This document shows, in pieces, positions 51,101 through 63,100 of a stretch of 64,000 nucleotides of DNA. Under the pieces are notes generated by a model. That model saw only the letters and a program-made list of their open reading frames with translations, was not told the DNA's origin and ran no database searches. Source of the DNA: Effrenium voratum (Eukaryota > Sar > Dinophyceae > Suessiales > Symbiodiniaceae); assembly GCA_963377175.1 (NCBI GenBank), contig CAUJNA010000505.1:42501-106500 (forward strand), in the 5' to 3' direction. Numbering within the stretch: position 1 is the first letter of the stretch; each line of letters begins with the position of its first letter. The position numbers were made by a program, and so were the translations under genes.

Positions 51101-54100
51101 GACCCTTTGAACATTGAGGATTCATGTCCACGAACCCCTCGCAAAGGTCTCTGTTTCCCTTCGTTTTGTATTTCAAGCAACCCATTTCAGGGCTCATCCT
51201 GTTCCTAACTTTCGGAGTTCCTGGACACTATCCTTTTGGGGAAGACCATGTTAGTGGTACACAAACAAAGTTTGCACCATTTTTTTATGCCATCTGAAGA
51301 ACAGGAAACCCAAGCCTTCAAACAGGAAGCCCAACCCATTTTGGGGCTCATCCACTTCTGCAAACCCCCCAATTATTTGAACCAAACCGGCGCGAAGAAA
51401 GCCGCGCCTTTCGCGCCACGTGCGAGGACGGGGATCAGGTCACCTTGAGCGCGGAGCCAGGGAAGCTGGTGGTGTTCCGCCACGACCGGATGAGCGTCTG
51501 GGCGTTGAGCAACCGGGTTTTGGTGGTTTCCCTAAAAAGAGAGCTAAAAGGGGATGGGCTTGGTTTTCTAGAGGATGGGTTGATTTGTTATTCTGGTTTG
51601 TTTTTGGTTTTCTATTGGATGGGTTGATTTGTTTGTTCTTTTGTAACTTGTGCTTTTCTAGAGGATGACGGAGGAAGGTCTAAGAACCATCCAACGAAGC
51701 TTTTCAGCATGCAGCGGAGCCCCATTGAAGAGGGTCCTCATGGGAGAGAATGGGAATGCGGTATGCTCAGAAGGCATGTTGGAGGGTTCTTGGAGCAAGG
51801 GGATGAGCACTTTCCTTATTTTCCAACATATACCCTCCTAACCCCGAAAGCAATTTTCCCTACACTTGAAACAGAAGACTCCAAACCCCGAAAGGCATTT
51901 TCCAAGACTTACTAGCCCAATCCCAGGCTACACCTACCGGCCGGAGTCGGAAGATGACCTGGTCTTGCAGGCTTGGGTTTTGACTGCGCCGGCACAGTTT
52001 CAGTTCGCCATGATGGACGGGGATCAGAAGTCCAAGGACGAGCTCTACGGCTTGGTGTCCGGGCCCAACACGCCGGAAGGACGCAGAGTCTGCGTCTTCG
52101 GGGTGGGATTGAACTTGCACCATGGCCAAAGACTTGGCTCGCAACTGCATTCAAGGGATTTTCCCTCGAGATAAATCGGAAGCACATGAGCAATCTGACC
52201 ATTACTCACTTTTCATCCTTTTTCGCCTTTGTGGGTTGTGTTAGTTTTCGTCTTTTAACCGGCAACATGCAACATCTACTCACCTTTTTGTTGATTTTGT
52301 TTGTGCTTTTGGTTCGCTTTCCGAAATCAGGAGATGTTTGGGGCACCCTTGCCCCCAGACAGACTCCAAGAGCCATGAGAAGCCCTTCGACCAGGTTAAA
52401 CAGCCTCTCCCGATTTGCCTTTTTAGGGTCCAGGGTACTCCTTTTAAGACTGTTGGACACATGTATGGCCCTAAAAACTGCAGGTTTAGTCTTGTTATGC
52501 TAAACTGGTCCCAGTCGATTCGATGCGGCACGCCTAGGCCCGGGGCGGCCTTTGAGCATCTGGACAACTACTGGTGCGCAGTATCGATGGGCACCGATGG
52601 CTACACCAAGGCGAGTGATTTCTTGTGTGCGAAATAGCCAACGTTCGAACTACCCAAAGGGAAACCCAAGAACCAAAAGTGATGGGTCACGTTTTAAAGT
52701 TTTTTCCCGGAACCCGAACCCCACTAGAATAGTGGTTCGATCGGAAGGCCGGCGAGGGTGGGGGAGGTTTTGCCTCTGCGTTCCGCTCAACTGACTTGAA
52801 GTAATTCCATCTTGAGAGGTGTTCAACACTACTTTTAGATACTGTTTTCAACACTACTTTTAGATACTGTTTTCAGTTTACGCCATCAGGGTAGTTGTGA
52901 GGATGGTTTCAATAGACCCCACTTCTGTTGTCCTAGCCAGCGGGCCAGCGGGGGATTCAGAATGACTGGAAGTTTTGCATCCTTTTCAACCATGGGTTCT
53001 TTTTAAACACCAGTGGGCTTTGTACGGGTAATACGGGTGGCTTTAAAAGGAAGAGGAAGATCACAATTTTTGGGGTCCCCCTATTTGAAGAGGCACCCAT
53101 CCCAGAGGGGGGTTCGAATGCTTGGAAGTCCCATCAGGCGCCCATCGAGCGCTTTGATATTGACGCCTACACACGCACGGGTGAGAACTGGTCACCTGGC
53201 TGGACCTACACCATCCATGGCGGCTACTGCAAGGACATTCTTGGCTCAATTCAAGTTGAGCTTCTACATCGACTTTAACCCTGGGTGGCTCATTACCCAA
53301 ACGGAACCCCGGGGGGTGTCTATCTCGGGGTAGTCAAGAAGTGGAACCCCTGTTCCTCCATCTCTGCTTTTTGCCCAGCTACAAGTGAAAGCGGTTTTGC
53401 CCAGCTGAAGCTTTGCGGTCGATAGGCCCAGAAAGGCTCCGGAGTTTAGAGCGTCTGCTTCGGAAGGGTGCAAAGGGGCTTGCTGTTGGTGCAGAGCAGC
53501 TTTCAGGGAGGGTTCCGAGGCTGTTGGGGAGACCACCAGGGCTTGTGGGTTTCCTTCATCTTCCCTCTTTGTGCAGCAAGACTGTTTGCAACGCTCTTTG
53601 ATCGACACGCCTGGAGAGGACATCTTCTCTTTCGACAACGATTTCTTTGGAGTGCCAGAACCAGAAGCTTGGTTGCTGGCGCCAGCCAGTCGCCAGCTCC
53701 TCGAAAGAAGCTATGAGGCTTTGTTCAACACCGGGCTGCGAAGAAAGGACGCCACACTGCCGAACTTAGCTCTTTTTTTTTCTTTCTCCAAATACGAGTC
53801 CCCTTTTGGGATGTTTTAAAGAGGACACCAACAGGAAATCACCCACCGAATTTTTACCTTCGGCTTTTTTGGTTCTCCTTCATGCTTTCATTCTTTTCTG
53901 CCAGCAAACAAGAAGAGACACATTTCGTCAGGGCTTTTGCCTCGTCCTGAGGTCAGAGGCAAGAAGATGGGTGTGTACATTGGGCACAGCGGAGATGATT
54001 GGAGTGTGGATCCCAGATTCACCGCTGGCGGCACGGACGCTCACAAGTACGCCTACCAAGCCCGGAAGTGGTCCTGCATCGCTGGGCGGATCGCTTACAC

Positions 54101-57100
54101 GCTGGGCCTCCAGGGTCCGCAGGCTCGTTTTTTTTTTTGGGACAAGCAGGGCGTCCCTTTTGGCAGTTGTTGTTCTTTTGGTAAACCAACCAGACAACGA
54201 TACCCACCCATAAATTCCCTTTATAGCCATTTTAATTCTCCCACCACTTTTTGGAGTTGAGTCTCCTCTGTGGAAATATGTGGAGCCATTTTTATGTAAG
54301 ATGCTATAGCATGGTTGGGCAACATGGGGCCCAACTTTCTGATTGAAATCAGCAGCCCACCCAAAATTTGAGAAAAGCGGTATTTTAGCCCGGAGCTCCT
54401 TTGTTCTTGAGACCGGGCCTGCTTCCCTTTAAAGAGTAACCAACGAAGGTTGTTTAAAACAATCCTGGTTTGAACATGTCTCTCTGTTTGGTTTCCCTTC
54501 AAAGTAGGCCCAGCATGATTGGTTTCTCCTTTGCTTGTCCGCCAAAACCTGCAAAAGGCCAGCCTGAGAATGGAGGACCCTAAAAATGGTGGCTTCAGTT
54601 TTTGGCTTCCCAACACAACCTCCAACATGAGTCGGTGTCCCGTTTGGTTCTTCAAGGAAGGGGGACCGCCATGCAAAATCAAAGACCGCAAATCGAAGGA
54701 CCCTCCCCACACTTTTTTTTGTAGGTTCATCATTAAATCCCAATGTTTCGGCTGGTGGATCCCCATATTTCCCAGGGCGATTCACATCTTTGGTCCCTTA
54801 TGGCAACCACAAGGCGTCCTAAACTTGCAAGGTTTGGGTGGAATTGTTAGAGGACCTTTCGGTGAAGTTGGGGATGGCCTGAGCCACTTGTCAGGTTCCA
54901 TTTAGGCATCCGAACCTGTCTCACCGAGGGTTAACCTTCGCTTTCTTTCAGTTTCCCTTCAACACCCCCAAAGGCAATCCCAAAAGATGGAATCTGCCAA
55001 CAAACAGTATTTTGCGATCATGTTTTGTGAGACACTTTGCCTGCTTTTTCCTCCCTAAAAGACAGGGGTGTCCTGGGACCTGCAAAAACCCGACTGGTGT
55101 TGGGTTCCCCTAATCCCTTTTGGGCTGGCCAGGTTTCCTCTGGGGAAACTGAAGCCCAAATTGCCAAAGGGCCTCTGTGCCAAAGCACAATTGCAAGACC
55201 TGCTTTGAAAGAATCTCTAGAATTTGCTGAAATTAAACATACGATCAGGTCAATAGAACAAGACTCTAACATAGTCAAGCACAGTGGGTAGTAATCCAGT
55301 AACTAACATCAAAGTTGATCAACAAATTACAATGATAGCTTCTGGCGGAAGTGTTGTTTTTAGTATATTTATAACCTTTTTGCATGTTTTTTATGGATTT
55401 TCATCCAACTTGTGAACACAACTTTTTGCCCCGCCCCCCGGGCCCTCCCCCCCCCCCCCCCGCGCGCCGCGCGCCGCGCGCGCGCGCGCGCGCCGCCCTC
55501 CTGCGAGGCGTTGCTGGACACCGCCTGCTCCTCCGCCCTGGTGGCCTACGGCGTGGGGCACACGGCGCTGCGCCAGGCGCTGCCGGACCAGGGCCCTGCG
55601 GGGGCCAACTCGGGCATCACCGAGGCGACCGGTGGCCGGGGGCGGGGGCGGGGGGGGGGGGTCGGTCTTGAGGGTGGCCGTGTGGAGGGGTTTTAAAGGG
55701 AAGCCGGGTGGAGGGTGCCCCCTTTTTTGGGTCATCTAGGCCACTTTGGAGTGGTTTTAACAAAAATCACGGGCGCCTTTCTTGGGTATACTGTGGATGG
55801 GCCAAATCCTGCACCACTTTGAAACCATGGGAAAGCTCTTTTGGAGTGGTTTTAAAGGGAAGCCAAAAGGACACGACACCTTGAGTACCCTATTTTCAGA
55901 GACACCCGAAGTTGTGGTTTTGATGTTCTGGTTTCCCTTTACACCAAGCTAACAGGGTACCAATTATTAGAATTCATAGCCACATGAAAACGTCCCAAGC
56001 CTTGGCATCCCCCAAACCGCTCCTTGGTTGCTTCGGACATTGGAGGGGAGTTCCCCCTGGTTCTCTTGTTTCAGCAATGAGCGGTTCAAGCATGTTCAGT
56101 TGCAAGAGATGTTTGAAGAACTGGACCTTTCCCCCTTCTTGAGACGACACAAGACCATTCTAGTGGCAAACACGCAGCTTGGACTTTACTCAGGAAGTGA
56201 GCTAAATAAACGGCTAGGTCCTAGTCCCCAACAAAAGGAACCCCACCGACAACTTAGACAATAACCCAATATGGGAGGTTGTAGCCTGCGTTGGTTGCAA
56301 AAACAAGTTAAACCCGCCAGACCCATTTCGGTATCCCGATAAAGGGGAAGCACAAGGGCAGATTTGTCCACTGTTGGCTGTAAGCCAAAAGGAGGTTGTT
56401 GAAGCACAAGGCGTACAAACCATGTGGCTATGAATTCACTTCGGAAGGTTGGCGGACCCCCCCCCCAGCATGATGTCCATGTCCCAGACACCCAGTGGTG
56501 CACATTGTGCACATGTGTCTCCTTTTTTGTGGAGGGGGTTTCCCTTTAAGGCCAACCAAAAGGCCAAGAAAAGTGGTGGCGCTCCTGTTCCCAGCGGCCA
56601 GCTTGAACATCCCCTGAGGCGCTGATGGGCGGGGCCAACCTGATCCCCGGACCCGGGAACTACGCGACTTGGTTTGGGCCAGTGGGGGGGGGGAAGCCAG
56701 CCATAGGGGGCTTCTCTACTGTGGAGACAAAGCCACGTCTCCAAGGGCTCCTTAGTTTTTGTTTTTTTTGTTTGGGTGCTTCAAACTGAAACGTTTAGCA
56801 TCACCTTTTGGACCAATATTAGAGGAGTCAACTTGGTCTGTACTAGAATCGTCCCCGCATTTTTTGGCGGTTGAACGTCTATCCAGTTGATTGGCTGCTA
56901 GTGTTGGATCAACATTTGTGTTGGGCGGGTTTGCCTTAAATTGAGTGATCTCATACTAATAAGTTCCTTGGTCCATCTCAAGGGAACAACGACCATGACC
57001 ACCCCGCGGAGTTTTGATGATGGCACATGTGTCTCCCTTTTTGGGTTGGTTAAATCCAACTGATTGAGCTTCAACTTGCGATGCTGAACGGGGAGCCCCG

Positions 57101-60100
57101 TTTGCGAACTCACCAACATGAACCTGTTGGAACATGGCGAGGGGTGTTTCCAACTGAGTTTCGCTTCTGCGGGGTTTTCTGGACAAAGACCACCCCAGGT
57201 AAGCTCGCAATGGCCATCCAAGGGCTTCTACTCCCCGGGTTTAGAGGGGATTGTAAAGGCGTATATAAACCTTGATGACGTTGGCACAACCAAACGTCAA
57301 TTGGTTTTGGGCTACCGCTGCTCAGGCGAACCTTTAGGGTTTGCCGTGTCATCGGCCAACATGTTCGACTTTTTGCAGGCGGTCCTGTCTAAAAAGACGA
57401 ACCAAGGAAACAGCGAGTTCCGCTTTTTGCAGGGATTGAAAGACACCCTAACCCCAGGTGACCTTTGCCGGCCCCAGCAACCAGCCAAAAAGGTTCAACT
57501 TCTTGTAGGAGGTCCTTCTTGTAGGCAGTCCCAATCGGAAGTCATTTGGGGTTTTGGAAGGCATTTGGGGTTTGGGGCCCCATTTATTCAGAAAAGACTC
57601 TCTTGAATAGTATTGAAAGGGACACCAAAAGGAAGCCCTTGCCAGAGGGACCGATCTCTACTTGGAGAAATACTCAAATTGTTCTGAAATTTGGCTGTGT
57701 GGTTTTGTGCAACCCCCCATTGTCTCAGGCCAATTTAGTAGGTGGTTCTACTACCAGGTTTCATAAAGGCTTTGTTTAAATCATTATAGCCATATTTGTA
57801 GAACCAACAGTCAATAGGTTTTGAGCCACCGGTTTTCAGGTGAACCTTTGCGGGCCCCACATGTTGTCTGTCGCTGGGCGCTGCTTCACCTTCGACATGT
57901 CCGCCGACGGCTTCGAGCGCGGAGAGGGCTCTTCCTGCTTCTATGCCCGCAGCGAGGAGTCGGTTCCGCGAGACGCGCTGGCCACGGTGATTGGGGCCTG
58001 CCTGAATCAGGCGCGGTTCAGTGCTCGAAGAAAGCAACATGATGTGGTGCCATGTTTCGAATATGTCAAGGCCTTATCTCCACTTTTTGGGGAATACTCA
58101 GTCGACAAAACAGGGTTCCAAAGGGAATTAACACCCAGGGGTCAAGTCCTCCCGTGGACTGAATTAGGAGGGGCTAAGTGGTTCAGTCAAGGAAGATTGG
58201 CAGGTCCATTAAAGTGAGCATATTGAGGTTGTTCAGCACCAAGGATGGCTTAAATTTGGGTTAGTTCAGAAAAGGCAACTGCAGGGTGAAGAAAACTGGG
58301 CCAAAAGACATAGTTCTGTCAACTTGTGCGGGACTCAACTAAAGGCAAAGAAGTACTTTACTAGGGGGTTTGCAAAGTTTTGAATCGGGCGGGGCAGTTC
58401 AGAAAAGGGCCCATGGAAACCCCACCAGCCTGAAGTGGTCATTCATTGCCCTGGATGGGTGACAACACCCTTTTAGGTTCGGCAATCCAGCGACTTCCCT
58501 TCTGCATAAAAACAAGAACAGCCCCGAAAAAGGGGGATCCCCTTTGATTGTCGGGTTGCTTTTGGACCACAACTTGGCCTGATTGTGCCACGTGTTTCTG
58601 GTTTTCGTTTCTTCAGCTCCTTTTTTGGCCCGGGCCATTTGTTATTTCATTTTCCCCCAGGACGGGCGGAGCGCCAGCATGACGGCGCCCAACGGGCCCT
58701 CGCAGCAGGAGTGCCTCCGGGGCTCCATGCGGGAGGCCGGGCTCACGGCGAATCAGATCACCTGCTCCGAGCTCCACGGCACCGGCACCGCGCGCCGCGG
58801 CCGGAGAGGGATCGATGGAGCCGGGGACCGGAGGGCCGGAGGGCCGGGGGGCCGGAGGGCCGGTCGGGGGGGCTCATGAAAAACAGAAACACCGAGGGGT
58901 AACATGGGGCATCCCCCCACTTGAAGGAGAAACCGCTCACGTCCATGTGGCTGCGAATTTTAAGAAGGAATGAGAAGGAATGCCCTCCAAATGGTTGGTG
59001 GGCGCAAATCCCCCACCTAAATGATGTTCAGAGAGTCACCAATTACAATTCACAACCGTCTTCTTGAATTGGGGGTTGATATCGGCAGCCCGTTGCTACT
59101 ATTGCCGGTTTTAGCTCTCCTTTTAGCTTTTTGAAAGAAGCAGCCTTTTGCCTGTTTTCCATCTTTCCAGAAACAAGTTGGCTTTTAGATTCCCACCTTT
59201 TCAATATTTGGTACTTGGGGTCGGTAATGGTCATCAGCACCTTATGCATTTTCGACAACCATTGCGAGGGTTCCTACTGCCAGGGCTCAGCTCACCAACG
59301 CTTGCTGTTTTTGCTTTTTGCTTGCTGTCTTTGCTTTTGGTTTGCTGTTTTTGCTTCTTTTTGTTTGTTTCCCCTTTCAACCGAAGAGCGAGCGACGTTT
59401 TTGGGGGGTCGAGTCGGATTCGTCTGGCTGAGGTTGGGAGACCCCATCGAGGTGGGCGCGCTGAAGGGGGTCATGCAGACTCCTGGAGAAAGCTCTCACG
59501 TTTTTGGCGATACCGTGGATGGACGAAATCCGTTCGCACCACCTAAGAAACCCTGGAATGATTCGATTCTCCTGTAAATACCAGCAAACAATGGTTTCAA
59601 CCATGGTGTCAAAGTGGTGCAGGATTTCGTCTATCCACAGCAGGGTTTGTCCTTTTATAGATGGGTTGTTTTACAGAAACAAAATAGAGGGATAGCATCC
59701 AAGAAGCTGCTTTCCCATGGCGCAAACCATGGGTTGCAATGTTGCCCCTCGTCATACGATTGTGTCTTCAGTGATCTTGGGCAAGACCTTATTTGGGGTG
59801 AATCCCGTTGGAAACCAGCAGGGACCTCTTTGGAACCCCCTATGTTCCTGAAGTTTCCCTTTCTTTCCCTTTTGTCGCCCAAACATATACCTTATCGAAT
59901 CGCTCGAGGAGTAGCCGGAGGTGCAACTATCTCCGAGCCACCCCCCAAAAACAAAGAAAAGGAGACAAAAAAGCAGGGAGGAGCCTCCACTGTTCCGCGT
60001 CTTTGGCCATAAAAATGGCCATGGCCAGCCGCGAAGCCGAAGCCGAAGCCGGAGCTCCAAGGAATAGGAAGGCGCCCATCATGCAGACCAGCGCCAAGAG

Positions 60101-63100
60101 TCACATCGGGCACCTGGAGGCCAACGCGGGACAGGCCGGGATCATCAAGTGCATGATCATGTGCAACTCGGTGAGAGAGAAGCCATGGCCATGCGTGGGG
60201 TTCAGGCCATTTGGGGGTAAACCACGGATCTAGTGAATCACTGGTTGGTTTTGGTTGGGGGGTGTTCTCTGTGTAGGTGGGGAAGGAAGCCATGGGGTTG
60301 AGGCTTATGATTGGAACCCTGATCTAAGTAGGACTGGTTGAGTTTCATTGATTCAATGCCAGCGTTGGTTGTAACAAGATCTGAGATCCACCCGCGGGTA
60401 ACTATGGGTGGGGGGCGGGGGTTGTGGTAAAATAGGGGGACCGCACAAACACAATGGCGGTTTTATTCTTGGTTTCACCCCCTTCAAAGTGACAAAGTAG
60501 TTATGGAATAATGCATGTTGGCATCACAGAGAGGGTGATCTACCACAGCGGTGTGAATTGGTGTTTCCTCTACCTGGAGGCGTCCCCCAACTTGGAAAAA
60601 TTCTGTCCAGAGCTTGCTTGTGGTGGGCAATGTGGCGTTGAGGTAACTCCTGCGCGGGTACTCCCAACTGTCACCTCTTCAGCCTCAATCCTCACCTGGA
60701 CGTCAACGGGTACCCCACCGTGTTCAACACCGAGTTGGCGTCTCGGCTGCGTCGGGTCTTCGGACTTTTCCTGGGGAAATGCGTGGATGGTTCCCAATCA
60801 ACGATAACGAGTTACAGTAAGCGGTATCTATTGCACGGGGATTGGAGTGTGTCTTGTTTGAGGGTACCCTTGTTGGGTTGGTTTAAAGGGAAACCACAAG
60901 GACATCCCCCATTTTGGTACCCTTGTTGGGTTGGTTTAAAGGGAAACCGCAAATCCACCATTTTGAGGCTTCCGCTTTTGCAATCTTTTGACCCAACCCC
61001 GTCATTTTCCCAGGCGGAGTACGGGGATCAGTCCGGGTACTCGGGGGTGTCCTCCTTCGGCTTCGGCGGCGCCAACGCGCGCGCGGACGTCTTCGCCATC
61101 GCCTCCCGAGGGCCCAGGCGCGGCCGAAGCGGCGCGACGTGGGCGGCGCTCGTCCTCGTCGGTCTTTGGGGGCAAAGGATTTGTTCGGCTGGATAAGGGA
61201 GAGCAAAAGGAAAGCCACAGCTTTTTGGACGCATTAGAACGGACGTGTCGACATAAGGTACCCCCACCGCCCCCAAAAAAGAAAAAGGTGGTTTCCTTAA
61301 AACCGCTGTTTTTCAAGTGGTATGCCTTCTTGAAAAGGGTACACATAGCTGTTCTGTCTAGAGGTGTTTATAGCCAGTCTTCAGCAAGTGCCCGCCAATG
61401 ATGTTGGATTTTGTGGCAAGTATCCCGCATGTTCTATTTTTGTACTTGCGAGTGATCCCATTTTACTACAGCAGGTGACGATGAATCCTGACTGTTCTTC
61501 GGATGCCCTTTCATACACCCCTTGGTAAGCCACCCCGAAACCCGCTGTTGTCTATACCCCTCCCAAAAGTTGTATGTACAAGGGGGGGCAAGCGACCAGG
61601 GAATCAAGGGGTATGCACAGGAGTATGTACTACCGTTACTACCACCCTCAGAATATGGGTTTGTCCAACCTAACGGGATGTGGACCCAAATGGGCTTCGT
61701 GTTTCCCGGATCTTTCCAGTGATGGACCTCGCACACACATATATACTGTAAATACCGCTGATTTTTCGGGGCGGAGCATTTATACAGGTATGTGCCCTGA
61801 CGGATGAAGGGGGCCAGTGTCATTCTCTGTGTTTCCAGGCACACGTTAGGAAATCTGAGGTAGGGAGAAACAAAAATAAAGAAAAAAACATAAAAAAAAA
61901 ATAAAAAACCACCCCCCGGAGCCACACCGAGCCACCAGCCTCACCACCCTTCGAGACGCTTCGCTTCTTCACCTGGCAGGAAATATGGGTAGGCGCTACA
62001 CCTCCAGACCCGCACACGAAATCTTCACCCTTCAAACCACCGGCCGAACCGCGTTTTTTGTCTTCGTGACGGTTCGGCTTCAGGAAACCCGGGAAGCTAT
62101 CTTCACCACCCCCCAATCTGCAAACCACCGGCCTGCCGTTCAGCTGCCAAGGAAGTCACCCCCCGCCCCCCGACCTCCAAACCAGCGGGCTAAGCGCCCA
62201 TTCTCTTTGTGACGGTTCGGCTTCTTCACCTGACAGGAAATCCGGGAAGGTGAGCGATCCACCCCCCCTCCCCGCCCCCCCGAAAAAACCTCCAAACCTC
62301 CAAACCAGCGGCCCTTTCGCCGAATATCCGGGCACCCCCGAAACCTCCAAAGCACCTGACAGGAAATCCGGAAGGCACCTGACAGCAAGTCTGCGCAGGT
62401 GAGCCCCCCCCCCTCCTCCAAGCCGGTCTTTAAAGCCAGCGGCCTTTGCCCATTTTCCGACAGGAAGTCCGGGAAGGTGAGCTTAGAGAAGGTGGACTAC
62501 GTGGTGGTGACCTGTCCCTTCGACGAGGGCCCCATGCACTACACGGATGGCCGAGAGGTGCCCACCTCCGGCACCCGGATCTTCAGGAACAGGGGCAGGC
62601 GGGGGGCCCAGTACCGAAAGAAGACATCAGTCTCCCCCCCTCTTTACAGGGGCCACCAAGGGGGAGGAGGTCTCTCTCAGTCCCTGAGTTCATGGACTTT
62701 ATAAGCTATTTGGGGCCATTTTGGTAATAAATAAGAAGGATTGGACCTGTTTGTGGGCCAGTCCACTCGGGAAGTGAGAGGTGCTTTGAACAAGGGGTGT
62801 TTGAACGACCCAAAATGGGCAGCTAAAGGGAGGTTGGGTTTTGAACAAGGGTTTTCGATTATATTGGCTTAGATATGGACTTGACGATAGTTTGGGACAG
62901 GTATCACTGCGACAGCATCCGGGACGAGTTTGACACCTATGACTACAACAGCAGCTTGTACGAGGGAAAGTACCAGATGAGTCCTGCAGAGGAGGTGGCA
63001 GGGGATAAGCCGGACACGGGCATTAGCATCTTGGGCTCCTGGGATGGCTTCAAGGATGCAGTCGAGATGACTCCAGGTGGTTCCAGCCGAATTAAAACAG

